A DNA stretch of 64,000 nucleotides. Origin: Flavobacterium cellulosilyticum. Lineage in GTDB: Bacteria > Bacteroidota > Bacteroidia > Flavobacteriales > Flavobacteriaceae. Shown in pieces: positions 7,159 to 16,921 of this stretch (within the stretch, counting starts at the first letter, position 1; each line of letters begins with the position of its first letter). A program made the translations under genes and the position numbers. Under the pieces are notes generated by a model. It was not told the DNA's origin, ran no database searches, and saw only the letters and a program-made list of their open reading frames with translations. The stretch is from the NCBI RefSeq assembly GCF_004349355.1, contig NZ_SMFK01000020.1, forward strand, positions 1 through 64,000. Direction: 5' to 3'.

Positions 7159-7637
7159 TATTTTTTACGTTTTATTGGACCTGTTATTTCTTCGATAACT
7201 TCGGCGCTTTTTTCAGTAGGAATTTTAACTTCATCCGAAACTTTGGTTATTGTAGTATCACTTTCTGATTCATTTGGAGCAGTTTTGTTACTAGCTGAAT
7301 TAGTTGGTTCACTCAATATGCTATTTCTTGTTTGGTCAAGTTCAGTTGTAAAAGTATCTTTGATTCCTTTTAAGTCTGAGTTATTTCCTATCAAATTATC
7401 TTTGGTCTTATTAATTTCTGATGTTACGCTACTTGTTATATCGCTCAATAAATTTTTATCCAAACCATTTTCCTCAGCTCCTTTTTGAATTTCATTTTTA
7501 ATGTCATTGGTTGCGTTTTTTAATTGCGCCATTGCCTTTCCCATTGTGCGGGCAATTTCTGGTACTTTATCAGATCCAAAAAGCATTAACACAACAAATA
7601 AAATGAATATTAATTCGCCTCCTCCTATTCCAAACAT
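7158..7637 (-). CDS. TatA/TatB-like twin-arginine translocase subunit
   Basis: A 159-residue protein with the canonical Tat N-terminus: a short membrane helix (about residues 8-22, LIFILFVVLMLFG), the hinge FGSDKVPEIART, and an amphipathic helix up to about 50. The remaining 100 residues are polar, low-complexity and probably disordered. The phenylalanine-glycine hinge is a hallmark of TatA/B. The long tail recalls TatB, but Bacteroidetes usually lack a separate TatB, so TatA is the safer call. It is first in an operon with PAP2, with a -7 box at 7657-7664. tatC is not in the window. Confidence 0.88.
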   Translation of the reverse strand: MFGIGGGELIFILFVVLMLFGSDKVPEIARTMGKAMAQLKNATNDIKNEIQKGAEENGLDKNLLSDITSSVTSEINKTKDNLIGNNSDLKGIKDTFTTELDQTRNSILSEPTNSASNKTAPNESESDTTITKVSDEVKIPTEKSAEVIEEITGPIKRKK

Positions 7638-7656
7638 AATCGATTTCTTTAAGTTA

Positions 7657-7664
7657 CAAAGTTA
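7657..7664 (-). promoter_or_regulatory. -7 box of the tatA-like gene
   Basis: On the minus strand a perfect TAACTTTG (7664-7657) lies 19 bp upstream of the ATG at 7637. Confidence 0.5.
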
Positions 7665-7725
7665 CAAACTTGCGAAGGGATTAAATGTATTAATTTATAA
7701 ATATTTAACATTTACAAATTACACA

Positions 7726-8487
7726 TTATTTTTCATTTTCAGAAGTGATAATAGCATTAAATTCATCGTTTTTCGTAATAAGAAAATCAATCAATTCAAT
7801 TTTTGATTTTGGTTTTAGAAGTGTTTTTGACTTGGAATCGTTTTCGCAGTAAATAAGAAAAAGTCCAATTTCATCTTCTTTAAGTTTTAATGTATTGGTG
7901 TAAAAACTATAACTAATTGTTTTCATCGCAACTTCAGTAAAACTAGCTGGAGTAATAAAATCAGTCCTTTCAGGGTTGTTTATTTGGAGGATTTTCAAAA
8001 TGTCTTTGTACATACGAACAAAATCCATTCCGTTTTCAATGGTTCCATCTGGCGGCATAGCTCTGTTTTTTGATGAAGATTTCTCATCATCAAAATATTG
8101 TTTATCCACAATTGCTTGAGTGTTTCCTTCAATTGGGTGAATTCCTTTTTTGGCAAAAACAACAACTTCAATTAATTGTTTTGCAAAAATTTCTAATTTT
8201 ACCCTTAAATAAGAATTGGAAAATTCATTTGAACTAAGTCTGATTTTTTTTGACTTGAAAGCTAGACTTGAGAATACTAAGGTGTCATTTACTTTTGCCA
8301 ATATTGTGAAATATCCTTTAGGGCTTATTACCGTTCCTGTTTTTGCGTTTATATTAAAAACTATTCCATTATCGATTTGAATTGAATCGTTTACTACTTG
8401 GCCTCGCAAAGGTATTCTGGTCAATATTTGTGCTACGGAAAATTGATAAAATAAAAACAAAAAAAGAATTCCAATTTTATTTTTCAT
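7726..8487 (-). CDS. Exported carboxypeptidase-regulatory-like domain protein (paralog 1)
   Basis: A 253-residue protein with a clear signal peptide (MKNKIGILFLFLFYQFSVAQ) followed by a CarboxypepD_reg-like beta-sandwich (RGQVVNDSIQIDNGIVFNIN to about residue 95, where KQLIEVVVF recalls the strand after TonB-plug-associated domains). The rest is unassigned. I place the start at 8487, where the signal peptide begins. The downstream neighbour at 8569 has the same plan, so the two are paralogs in one operon. Role unknown, perhaps periplasmic or outer-membrane associated. Confidence 0.8.
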   Translation of the reverse strand: MKNKIGILFLFLFYQFSVAQILTRIPLRGQVVNDSIQIDNGIVFNINAKTGTVISPKGYFTILAKVNDTLVFSSLAFKSKKIRLSSNEFSNSYLRVKLEIFAKQLIEVVVFAKKGIHPIEGNTQAIVDKQYFDDEKSSSKNRAMPPDGTIENGMDFVRMYKDILKILQINNPERTDFITPASFTEVAMKTISYSFYTNTLKLKEDEIGLFLIYCENDSKSKTLLKPKSKIELIDFLITKNDEFNAIITSENEK

Positions 8488-8568
8488 CATGTGTGAGTTG
8501 GTTAAATTTTTGAGCTTAAAGACTATCATGTAAAACTAAAGTTAATAGAAACACTTAAAGTTAGTGAA

Positions 8569-9333
8569 TTATTCGTTCTCACACGCTATGATTTCAATAT
8601 ATTTAATCGATAATTCACCCATCAAAAAATCGATTGTTATTTTGTTTTTAGTCTTTAATACATTCGTAAATCTTTGATTGTCGACCATATAATATTTAAA
8701 TCCTTTAATATAATCAGCAGGGATTTTTAGATTTTTTCGAAAGTAGGTTTCATCAAACATATTATCTATAAGTTGCATATAAGATAATTTTTTTTCTACT
8801 TCAAGTTCTTTTTTGAGCATCGCTGTTCTTCCTGAAATAAGATTAAGAAGCGGGTCTAAAGATACAGAACCGCCCGCCATAGATCCAGCAGACGCAGTAG
8901 CATTTAATCCAGTTGCGGTTTTTAAATGCCTCTCTGCTTGAGTAAGATGTTTTATTCCACTTGGGGAAATTCCAAGCGAAACTGCATTTATATAGTCATA
9001 ACGATTAATCAAGACTTCATTTAGTTGATTAATTCTAAGTTCCATTTTTACATCAAACAGCTCTTTTTGAAAATTATTTGGAGTCAATTCTATTCTAAGT
9101 TCTTTTAGGTGTATTGCCGAAAAAATAAGAGTGTCACCAGGGATAGCTTCCATAACAAAAAAGCCTTCTTTATCAGTAACTGTAGACTTTTCAGTCTTTA
9201 AATTTATAACATAAATGCCTTCTAGATCATGCGTATTGGCTCTTATTGCCCCTTTGATTTTAACTTTTGCCAGTTCTTGGGAAAAACAAGAATGAATAGT
9301 TAGAACAAATAAGAAAAGAAATGTTGAACGCAT
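8569..9333 (-). CDS. Exported carboxypeptidase-regulatory-like domain protein (paralog 2)
   Basis: A 254-residue protein with signal peptide MRSTFLFLFVLTIHSCFSQ; the Cys lies before the likely cleavage site, so a lipoprotein is less likely. The CarboxypepD_reg-like domain follows (KIKGAIRANTHDLEGIYVIN, TDKEGFFVMEAIPGDTLIFS, then NQLNEVLIN). The middle has a glycine/serine-rich segment (ASAGSMAGGSVSLDPLL). I chose ATG 9333 so that the signal peptide leads. Upstream partner of the 7726 gene, with an 81-bp gap between them. Function unknown. Confidence 0.8.
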   Translation of the reverse strand: MRSTFLFLFVLTIHSCFSQELAKVKIKGAIRANTHDLEGIYVINLKTEKSTVTDKEGFFVMEAIPGDTLIFSAIHLKELRIELTPNNFQKELFDVKMELRINQLNEVLINRYDYINAVSLGISPSGIKHLTQAERHLKTATGLNATASAGSMAGGSVSLDPLLNLISGRTAMLKKELEVEKKLSYMQLIDNMFDETYFRKNLKIPADYIKGFKYYMVDNQRFTNVLKTKNKITIDFLMGELSIKYIEIIACENE

Positions 9334-9477
9334 GTAGTACAATCAAAAAAGTGATTCTGTAAAAGTATCTCAACTCCATCCAAATTATTTATTAATGCCA
9401 TGGTAAAACTTTGTTAATAAAAACGCAATAAAATGCAGTATTTTATACCTTTAAGGAAAATTATTCCTAGAAAACAG

Positions 9478-10185
9478 ATGAAAAACATTATTATCGCCAG
9501 TACTTCTACACTTCACGGTGGAGATTATTTAGATTACTTACTTCCAGAATTAAAAGTTCATTTTAAAGATTGCAAAACAATATTGTTTATTCCTTTTGCA
9601 AGACCAGGAGGTATTTCATATGAAGAATACACTTCGAAAGTTGCTTTGGCATTTGGCAAAATAGATAAAAATGTAAAAGGAATTCACGAATTTGAAGATG
9701 TGACGAAAGCAATAACTAATGCAGAAGGAATTTTTACTGGCGGAGGAAATACCTTTTTATTAGTGTCGCAATTATACAAAAACAATATAATGAAAGTTCT
9801 TGCTGATGCGGTAAAAGGAGGGATTCCTTATTTAGGAACGAGTGCAGGAAGTAATATTTGTGGGCTAACTATGCAAACTACAAATGACATGCCAATAATT
9901 TATCCACCGAGTTTTCAAACTTTAGGATTAATTCCATTTAATTTGAATCCGCATTATCTTGATCCAGATCTTGAATCAAAACACATGGGAGAAACTCGTG
10001 AAACCCGAATAAATGAGTTCCATTCATTTAATAACGCTCCTGTTTTAGGATTAAGAGAAGGAAGTTGGCTGGATGTAAAAGGAGATGCTATTGTATTAAA
10101 AGGAGATTTAACGGCACGCCTTTTTAGAAAAAACCTGTTACCAATAGAAATTGATAGTGAAACTAACGTAAATTATATAAAATAA
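9478..10185 (+). CDS. pepE: Dipeptidase E (alpha-aspartyl dipeptidase)
   Basis: Peptidase family S51 enzyme of 235 residues. It hydrolyses dipeptides with N-terminal aspartate in the cytosol. The nucleophile elbow is GTSAGSNICG, and the segments IFTGGGNTF and FNLNPHYLD contain the family's conserved glycines and the catalytic-region His. I start at ATG 9478 (MKNIIIASTST), the usual family N-terminus. An in-frame ATG at 9433 would add 15 residues without counterpart in the family. Followed by an intrinsic terminator. Confidence 0.93.
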   Translation: MKNIIIASTSTLHGGDYLDYLLPELKVHFKDCKTILFIPFARPGGISYEEYTSKVALAFGKIDKNVKGIHEFEDVTKAITNAEGIFTGGGNTFLLVSQLYKNNIMKVLADAVKGGIPYLGTSAGSNICGLTMQTTNDMPIIYPPSFQTLGLIPFNLNPHYLDPDLESKHMGETRETRINEFHSFNNAPVLGLREGSWLDVKGDAIVLKGDLTARLFRKNLLPIEIDSETNVNYIK

Positions 10186-10215
10186 AAAACCCCAAACTTT
10201 AGTTTGAGGTTTTTA
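10184..10215. terminator. Terminator between pepE and tRNA-Gly
   Basis: A stem AAACCCCAAACT/AGTTTGAGGTTT with one mismatch and a two-base loop is flanked by A and T tracts. It can end both the pepE transcript (+) and the tRNA-Gly transcript (-). Confidence 0.75.
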
Positions 10216-10216
10216 G

Positions 10217-10289
<73 letters not shown>

Positions 10290-10364
10290 ATTACTGTGGT
10301 GCAAATATACATAAGAATTAAAGTTGTTTGCAAATTTTTTTTTAATTTTTTTTAAAACTTTTTG

Positions 10365-10411
10365 AAATAAATTTATAATGGTTTTAAAATTAAATCATTA
10401 TAAATTTATTT
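10365..10411. repeat. Perfect AT-only inverted repeat, 16-bp arms
   Basis: The arms AAATAAATTTATAATG (10365-10380) and CATTATAAATTTATTT (10396-10411) are perfect complements with a 15-nt loop. It lies between the L,D-transpeptidase gene end and tRNA-Gly. With no GC pairs beyond the loop-closing one, it is an unusual terminator; a T run follows only on the plus strand. Confidence 0.55.
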
Positions 10412-10525
10412 TTTATAGTCATGAAGCTTTTTTTTTATAAAAGTAGCGCCTAACTCCCTTTAAGATTGTAATCCATACAAAAAAATGGAATTAAAAATAT
10501 GTTGAAAGCTAATTATATTCAAATT

Positions 10526-11254
10526 CTAGGTAAACAAAGCAGAAAAGGCTTTGGGACCTCTTGAAGGGTGATAAATAAATAAACAAGATTTATCTTTTAT
10601 TGTGTTAACAATTCCTTTTAATGATTCTTCAGGTATAGCAGGACAGCCTAAACTTCTTCCTAAACGTTTATTGCATTTTATAAATGATTTTGAAACATAA
10701 TCTGCAGCATGCATCACTACGCCTCTAATTCTTGCGTTATCATTTATTCCTTTTTCAATTCCATCTAGTTTAAGTGACATTCCGTGTTTGCCATTATACG
10801 TTTCTCCTGTCACATAAAATCCTAAACTGCTTTTAAAAGAGCTATTAGAATTTGAAAAACTGCTTGCATATTCTTCTCCAGTGTTTCTTCCGTGAGCAAC
10901 AAGAGAATTATATAATATAGTATTCGTTGACAAATCTATTACCCAAAGCCTTTTAGTATTAGAAGACATGCTAAAATCTACTAAGGTCAATATGTCTTTT
11001 TGGATTAATCCTTTGTCTTTTAGACTATAAAATCCTTTTAAAGCTTCTTTAAAACTTTCGAGATTAGGTAAATCAAACTGATTAGAATGTAAATTGTCAT
11101 AAACCATTTCTATATTAGAATCGGAACTTGGTTCTAAAGAAATGGAGACATCTGGTTTTTTATTAATAGTAATAGTTGAAGTAGTGGGAATCTCTTTATT
11201 AGGAAAAAGAGAAAAAATTAAGAATAAAACAGGAGGAAATATCTTATATATCAT
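10526..11254 (-). CDS. L,D-transpeptidase-like protein (YkuD_2 family), exported
   Basis: A 242-residue protein with an N-terminal hydrophobic signal (IFPPVLFLIFSLF). It has the catalytic domain of the murein L,D-transpeptidase family called YkuD_2: LVAHGRNTG, MHAADYVS with His182, and GRSLGCPAIP with the nucleophile Cys204. These enzymes act in the periplasm on peptidoglycan cross-links or lipoprotein attachment. Length fits the family. Single gene, divergent from the DUF5916 gene. The exact reaction is not known for most YkuD_2 members. Confidence 0.88.
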   Translation of the reverse strand: MIYKIFPPVLFLIFSLFPNKEIPTTSTITINKKPDVSISLEPSSDSNIEMVYDNLHSNQFDLPNLESFKEALKGFYSLKDKGLIQKDILTLVDFSMSSNTKRLWVIDLSTNTILYNSLVAHGRNTGEEYASSFSNSNSSFKSSLGFYVTGETYNGKHGMSLKLDGIEKGINDNARIRGVVMHAADYVSKSFIKCNKRLGRSLGCPAIPEESLKGIVNTIKDKSCLFIYHPSRGPKAFSALFT

Positions 11255-11413
11255 TGATTGTGTTTAGGTTATATGTTATATTTAGGACTGTAAATATACA
11301 TTTGAAACATGCTAAATGCAACTATTTAAGAAAAAAATATGATTTCATGATTCTTTAAAGTAATTTTAAATTTATACAGTTCAATCTTTTTTCGCTTTTT
11401 GTGCTAATTATAT

Positions 11414-11421
11414 TATATTTG
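11414..11421 (+). promoter_or_regulatory. -7 box of the DUF5916 gene
   Basis: A perfect TATATTTG lies 19 bp before the ATG at 11441. No convincing TTG stands at the correct distance. Confidence 0.45.
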
Positions 11422-11440
11422 TTTACCCTAACAGAACAAT

Positions 11441-13834
11441 ATGCCTAAATATTACTTTTCATTTACCATATTTTTGGCATTTATTTGTATGTGTACTTAT
11501 GGTCAAAAAAAGATTTTAATTGCAAAACCCACCATCGAAAACATCAACATAGATGGTAAGATAGAGGAAGAATCATGGAAAACTGCTCCAATTGCTTCTG
11601 AGTTTATTATGTTTGAACCAGACAACGGTATTCCAATTAGCAATTCTAAGACAACAGAAGTAAAAGTTCTGTATGACAATACCGCTTTATACATTTCTGC
11701 TCTGTTGTATGATGACCAGCCTAATGAAATTTCTAAAGAATTAACTAATCGTGATGTTTTTGGAAATTCGGATGTTTTTTCTGTATCAATAAATGGATTC
11801 AATGATGGTCAACAAGATTATAGATTTTATATAAGTGCTGCTGGAGTACAATCAGATTGTATTGCAACAGAAGGCTCGGAAGATTATTCTTGGGACGCTA
11901 TTTGGTTTAGTAAAGTAAAATTGACAAATGTAGGATGGACAGTTGAAATGAAAATACCCTATGCTGCAATTCGCTTTTCAAAAGCAAAAAAACAGACTTG
12001 GGGTTTGAATTTTATGCGTGAAATAAAACGTGACTATCAAAAATATACTTGGAATCATGTTGATACTAAAATCAAATCTGAAATTACTCAAGAAGGAATT
12101 CTTGAAGGGATTGAAAATATTAAAACTCCAACCCGCCTCTTCTTTATACCTTATATTTCGGCATATCATCAGCAGGACAACAGTGGGTCCGATCAAACTT
12201 TCAAGGCGGGACTTGATATAAAATATGGGATAAATGATGCATTTACTCTTGATGCTATTTTAGTGCCTGATTTTGGCCAAACCAAATTTGATAATGCTAT
12301 TTTAAATCTCGAACCTTTTGAGCAACAACTTAATGAAAATAGGCCTTTTTTTACTGAATCAACTGATTTGTTTACTAAAGGAAATCTTTTTTATTCCAGA
12401 AGAATTGGAGGGACGCCTACAATGTATCCTGTAACAGGAACAAAAGAAGTGATTACAAAATACCCCAATACGGTAAATTTAATAAATGCAGTGAAAATTT
12501 CTGGACGCACAGAAAACGGATTAGGAATTGGTTTTATGAATGCCATTACTGAGAAAACGTATGCTACTATTTTAAATACTGACACAAATGTAACACGTAA
12601 GGAAGTTATACAGCCATTAACAAATTATAATATATTCGTATTAGATAAAAGATTCAATCAAAATTCTTCGGTATCATTCATAAATACGAACACCTTCAGA
12701 GGAGGTGAGTTTCGAGATGCCAATGTTTCTGCAGTTTTATTCGATTTGAATACTAAAACCAACAAGTACAACCTGAGTGGGGATTTTAAGTACAGTGAAA
12801 TTAACGATGTTGAGAATTCAAATGGTATTAAAACCCAATTAGGTTTTGCTAAAACTAGAGGGAAATACAGGTATGCTTTAAGTGCTAAATACCTATCTAA
12901 AAATTATGATACCAATGATTTGGGGATTTTATTTATAAACAATTATAAAAACGCTTTTGCAGAGACAAGTTATAGAATCGTAAACCCAACTAAGATGTTT
13001 AACACTTTTAGAGCGTATCAAAATATAAATATCGATCTAGAAAACACTACAAATAAATTACAAGAAGCCTGGTACCAAACTACTTTTAATGCTACAACAC
13101 TAAAAAACCACTCTATAAATCTTTCTTTTCAATTAAATCCTTTCGTTAAATACGATTTCTACGAGCCTCGCACTCCAGGAAAATACTCATTTATCCCAAA
13201 AAGTTTTTATATCTATGGAGGTTTTTCATCTAATGTAAACAAGTCATTTAACTATTATATTGAAGGAAGTGTCACCGAGTTTGACGAGGACAAAAGAGCA
13301 ACTTCTTATTTAAATGCTGGAGCAATTTACAGATTTAACAACAAATTATCTGTAGGTATAGGTCAACAATATTGGCTGAAAACAAATGATAGAGGTTGGG
13401 TAGGTTTTGAAAATGCATCTATTATTTTTGCAGAGCGCAATCGCGAAATCATTCAAAGCGACTTTGAAGGTAAATATGCAATATCCAACAAGATGACGAT
13501 AAATCTTACTGCGCGATATTATTGGTCTTATGCTGAAAATCACGAGTTTCTTACTTTGCAAGACGACGGGCATTTATTGCCAAACTCTAGTTATGCTTTA
13601 AACAAAAATAGAAATTTAAATTCTTGGAATTTTGATTTGTCCTACTCTTGGTGGTTTGCCCCTGGAAGTGAATTTGTGGTCCTTTATCGTAATTTTGCAT
13701 TGGAGGATACCAAATTTGTTGAAAAAAATATAGGAACTAACTTTTCGAATGTACTAAATAATAATCTAACAAATATTCTATCCGTTAGTCTTCGTTATTA
13801 TATTGATTACAATTCCTTAAAAAGAAAACACTAA
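11441..13834 (+). CDS. DUF5916 outer-membrane protein with CBM9-like N-terminal domain
   Basis: A 797-residue exported protein (signal peptide MPKYYFSFTIFLAFICMCTYG). Residues about 30-230 form a carbohydrate-binding family 9-like sandwich (NIDGKIEEESWKTAP, NSDVFSVSINGF, GWTVEMKIPYAAIRF). The remainder matches DUF5916, with LDAILVPDFGQTKFD and ENRPFFTESTDLF, followed by alternating aromatic strands typical of an outer-membrane barrel. The last residues (SLRYYIDYNSLKRKH) end in a strand plus a short basic tail. Common in Bacteroidetes, function unestablished. Monocistronic. Confidence 0.9.
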   Translation: MPKYYFSFTIFLAFICMCTYGQKKILIAKPTIENINIDGKIEEESWKTAPIASEFIMFEPDNGIPISNSKTTEVKVLYDNTALYISALLYDDQPNEISKELTNRDVFGNSDVFSVSINGFNDGQQDYRFYISAAGVQSDCIATEGSEDYSWDAIWFSKVKLTNVGWTVEMKIPYAAIRFSKAKKQTWGLNFMREIKRDYQKYTWNHVDTKIKSEITQEGILEGIENIKTPTRLFFIPYISAYHQQDNSGSDQTFKAGLDIKYGINDAFTLDAILVPDFGQTKFDNAILNLEPFEQQLNENRPFFTESTDLFTKGNLFYSRRIGGTPTMYPVTGTKEVITKYPNTVNLINAVKISGRTENGLGIGFMNAITEKTYATILNTDTNVTRKEVIQPLTNYNIFVLDKRFNQNSSVSFINTNTFRGGEFRDANVSAVLFDLNTKTNKYNLSGDFKYSEINDVENSNGIKTQLGFAKTRGKYRYALSAKYLSKNYDTNDLGILFINNYKNAFAETSYRIVNPTKMFNTFRAYQNINIDLENTTNKLQEAWYQTTFNATTLKNHSINLSFQLNPFVKYDFYEPRTPGKYSFIPKSFYIYGGFSSNVNKSFNYYIEGSVTEFDEDKRATSYLNAGAIYRFNNKLSVGIGQQYWLKTNDRGWVGFENASIIFAERNREIIQSDFEGKYAISNKMTINLTARYYWSYAENHEFLTLQDDGHLLPNSSYALNKNRNLNSWNFDLSYSWWFAPGSEFVVLYRNFALEDTKFVEKNIGTNFSNVLNNNLTNILSVSLRYYIDYNSLKRKH

Positions 13835-13951
13835 AACGTTATTGTTTTAAGAAAATTCTGCTTCTAATTCACTTTTATTCTTTATTGGTTTAATTATACA
13901 TTTTTTGTACAAATTGTGGTTTTAGTAAGATACTAATTTTAAGAAATACTT

Positions 13952-13959
13952 TAACTTTG
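13952..13959 (+). promoter_or_regulatory. -7 box of gpmI
   Basis: A perfect TAACTTTG lies 17 bp before the gpmI ATG at 13977. No clear -33 TTG. Confidence 0.5.
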
Positions 13960-13976
13960 CAAAAAAAATTAGTATT

Positions 13977-15494
13977 ATGAACAAAAAAGTGATTTTAATG
14001 ATTTTAGACGGTTGGGGAAAATCTCCTGATCCTAAAGTTTCTGCAATTGATAATGCAAATGTTCCATTTATAAACAGTCTTTATACAAAATATCCAAGCG
14101 CACAATTGAGAACCGATGGTTTACATGTTGGTCTTCCAGAAGGTCAAATGGGAAATAGCGAAGTAGGTCACATGAACCTTGGAGCTGGAAGAATCGTATA
14201 CCAAGATTTGGCTAAAATAAATTTAGCTGTTGCTAATAAAAGTTTGGTAAAAGAACAAGTACTTGTTGACGCATTCGAATATGCCAAACTACATAATAAA
14301 AAAGTTCATTTTTTAGGATTACTTTCTGATGGAGGAGTTCACTCTCATACTTCTCATTTGCGCGGATTAATAGACGCAACACAAGATTATGGTTTACAAA
14401 ATGTATTTGTACATGCCTTCACTGATGGCCGGGATGAGGATCCAAAATCAGGTAAAAAATACATTCAGGATTTAGAAAACTACATCTCAAATACGACAGT
14501 AAAATTAGCATCTGTTGTAGGTCGTTATTATGCAATGGATAGAGACAAACGTTGGGAAAGAGTGAAATTAGCGTATGATTTATTAGTAAACGCTACAGGA
14601 ATTCATTCGACAAACGCTGTCGAAACTATGAAAGAAAGCTACAAAAACCATATCACTGATGAGTTCATTGCTCCGATGATTATGGTGGATGGAAATGACC
14701 AAGCAGTTGCAACTATTCAGGAGGATGATGTGGTTATTTTCTTTAATTTTAGAACAGATAGAGGTCGTGAATTAACTGAAGCGCTTTCGCAACAAGATTT
14801 CCATGAGCAAAACATGCACAAATTGAAATTGTACTATGTTACGCTTACAAACTATGACGAAACCTACGAAAATGTAAAAGTAGTTTACAACAAAGACAAC
14901 ATTACAGAAACTCTTGGAGAGGTTTTAGAAAAAGCGAATAAAAAACAAATTCGAATTGCTGAAACAGAAAAATATCCACACGTGACTTTCTTCTTTTCTG
15001 GAGGTCGTGAATTACCTTTCATTGGCGAAAGCCGAATCCTTAAAAACTCACCAAAAGTTGCCACTTACGATTTGCAACCTGAAATGAGCGCTTTTGAATT
15101 AAAAGATGCTTTGATTCCTGAATTAAACAAAGGTGAAGTTGATTTTGTATGTCTTAATTTTGCCAATGGCGACATGGTTGGTCATACTGGAGTTATGAGT
15201 GCGGCTATAAAAGCTTGTGAAGCTGTTGATGCTTGCGTTAAAGAAGTTATCGAGGCGGCTTTGGCCAATGATTACACCACAATAATAATTGCCGATCATG
15301 GGAACTGTGAAACAATGATTAATCCTGATGGTAGCCCAAATACAGCGCATACGACTAATCCTGTACCAATTATTTTAGTTGATCCAGAATTAAAAACAAT
15401 TCATGATGGTGTATTGGGTGATATCGCTCCAACTATTCTTGATTTGATGGGAATCGAAAAACCAGCAGTTATGACCCAACATTCTTTGTTATAA
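13977..15494 (+). CDS. gpmI: 2,3-bisphosphoglycerate-independent phosphoglycerate mutase
   Basis: Interconverts 3- and 2-phosphoglycerate in glycolysis, using two Mn ions and a phosphoserine intermediate. The 505-residue chain begins with the metal site MILDGWG. The nucleophile is Ser61 in GNSEVGHMNLGAG. Substrate-site segments SDGGVHSHTSHL, HAFTDGRD and the C-terminal metal site ADHGNCE plus TAHTTNPVP are all present. Length is normal. Ends with an intrinsic terminator; monocistronic. Confidence 0.97.
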   Translation: MNKKVILMILDGWGKSPDPKVSAIDNANVPFINSLYTKYPSAQLRTDGLHVGLPEGQMGNSEVGHMNLGAGRIVYQDLAKINLAVANKSLVKEQVLVDAFEYAKLHNKKVHFLGLLSDGGVHSHTSHLRGLIDATQDYGLQNVFVHAFTDGRDEDPKSGKKYIQDLENYISNTTVKLASVVGRYYAMDRDKRWERVKLAYDLLVNATGIHSTNAVETMKESYKNHITDEFIAPMIMVDGNDQAVATIQEDDVVIFFNFRTDRGRELTEALSQQDFHEQNMHKLKLYYVTLTNYDETYENVKVVYNKDNITETLGEVLEKANKKQIRIAETEKYPHVTFFFSGGRELPFIGESRILKNSPKVATYDLQPEMSAFELKDALIPELNKGEVDFVCLNFANGDMVGHTGVMSAAIKACEAVDACVKEVIEAALANDYTTIIIADHGNCETMINPDGSPNTAHTTNPVPIILVDPELKTIHDGVLGDIAPTILDLMGIEKPAVMTQHSLL

Positions 15495-15518
15495 GAACAA
15501 CGAAATATATATTATTCT

Positions 15519-15550
15519 AAAGGCTATTCCCCAAAAGAGTAGCCTTTTTT
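15519..15550 (+). terminator. Intrinsic terminator of gpmI
   Basis: Stem AAAGGCTA (15519-15526) with TAGCCTTT (15540-15547), continuing into a T run. It may also serve the convergent DUF445 gene, though with a weaker T tract. Confidence 0.8.
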
Positions 15551-15552
15551 GT

Positions 15553-16791
15553 TTATAGAAACTGTTCTACAGCATAGATTAAAAGTCCCACCAAGCCACC
15601 TACCACAGTTCCGTTAATTCGAATATATTGAAGATCCTTCCCGATTTCTAATTCTAGTTTATTGGAGATTTCTTCTTTGTCCCAACTTTTGACTGAATGG
15701 GCAATTAAATCCCCAATAGCTTTTTTGTTCCGAATCAAAATCCCTAGTAAATCTATTTTTACAAAATCATTAATTTTAGCAATCATCACTGGATCTTCCT
15801 GAAGATTTTTTCCAAAATTGCAAATCATAGTAGTTAAACTCATTTTTATTTTCGAGTTGTTGCCTTTTTCTAAATCAGTTGTGACTTCGGTTTTTAATTT
15901 CTCCCAAATGGAACTGATGTAGTCTTGTACTTCTTTTTTTTGAGTAAACTCAATTACTAACGAATTTACTTTTTGTTGCATTTCAGGGGAATTTTTTAAT
16001 TCTTCAATAAAATTCACTACATACAAATCAATGCGTTTTCGGATCAAACTATTAGGGACTTTGGCCTGATCAATAAAATCATATAACCCATTAAAAATGC
16101 CGTCTGCTAACTTTTTATCGACTATTCCCATAGTGTACCAAGGTGTGGACTTTTTTACTTTTTCTCGAATAACTTCCTTGTTGTCGTGCAATTCCTCGGA
16201 CAAAATTTTAAGCATATTACTTATTAATTGCTCTTGTTTTTCGCTTTTGGACAAAGATGCTAATCCCGCTGCAAGCCATTCTCCAAAATTCATTTCCTGT
16301 AATTTAACTTCAAATTGCGTTTGGATAAACTGTCTAACATCTTCATCGTCTACTGTTTTAAGAATACCTGGAATTAGATTTTCGACCACTAATCCAGCTA
16401 TTTTAGTAGCATTATCTTTAGTCGATAGCCATGTCGTTGCTTTGATTGCAAAATTAAATTCATCAATTTTCACTTCTAATTTTTCTTTTATCAAAAATTC
16501 ATCCGATACAAAATTACCTAGATTTTGACCAATCGCATCTTTGTTTTTTGGAATTAAAGCAGTGTGCGGAATCGGAATTCCTAACGGATGTCTAAACAAA
16601 GCCACAACAGCAAACCAATCTGCAATACCGCCGATCATTGCCGCTTCACTAAAAGCCTTCAGCCAAATTATTTTATAATAATGTCCCACAAAAAAACAAA
16701 GTACAGCAAAACCCAAAACGATCAAAGCTATACGTTTCATTTTAGCTAAACTACCTTCTTTATTTACATTCGATTCATTTATCATAGCCAT
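15553..16791 (-). CDS. DUF445 membrane protein (YjiN-like)
   Basis: A 412-residue DUF445 protein. One N-terminal membrane segment (IALIVLGFAVLCFFVG) is followed by the family signature EAAMIGGIADWFAVVALFRHPLGIPIPHTALIP. A long helical, charged region then leads to a C-terminal hydrophobic helix (NGTVVGGLVGLLIYAVEQFL). The ends therefore anchor in the membrane with a helical cytoplasmic or periplasmic body. Function unknown. The start could also be ATG 16785. Confidence 0.88.
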   Translation of the reverse strand: MAMINESNVNKEGSLAKMKRIALIVLGFAVLCFFVGHYYKIIWLKAFSEAAMIGGIADWFAVVALFRHPLGIPIPHTALIPKNKDAIGQNLGNFVSDEFLIKEKLEVKIDEFNFAIKATTWLSTKDNATKIAGLVVENLIPGILKTVDDEDVRQFIQTQFEVKLQEMNFGEWLAAGLASLSKSEKQEQLISNMLKILSEELHDNKEVIREKVKKSTPWYTMGIVDKKLADGIFNGLYDFIDQAKVPNSLIRKRIDLYVVNFIEELKNSPEMQQKVNSLVIEFTQKKEVQDYISSIWEKLKTEVTTDLEKGNNSKIKMSLTTMICNFGKNLQEDPVMIAKINDFVKIDLLGILIRNKKAIGDLIAHSVKSWDKEEISNKLELEIGKDLQYIRINGTVVGGLVGLLIYAVEQFL

Positions 16792-16921
16792 GGCGATTCT
16801 TTTTTAAATTGTATGCTAATTTACCGATTAGAATCTGTTATTCAATCAAAAGTAAAACTCTTCTAAAAGTATTTGTTTTAAAAATAAAAGTTAAAAATTC
16901 TAAAGTTAACAGTGATACTAT

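Noticed and set aside
10365..10411. AT-only inverted repeat as a replication or attachment site
   Set aside because: Nothing else (integrase, iterons, dnaA boxes) supports this; a simple hairpin is enough.
16905..16910. GTTAAC as TetR operator
   Set aside because: Six bases are too short, and no second copy or longer symmetry is visible around the -7 box.
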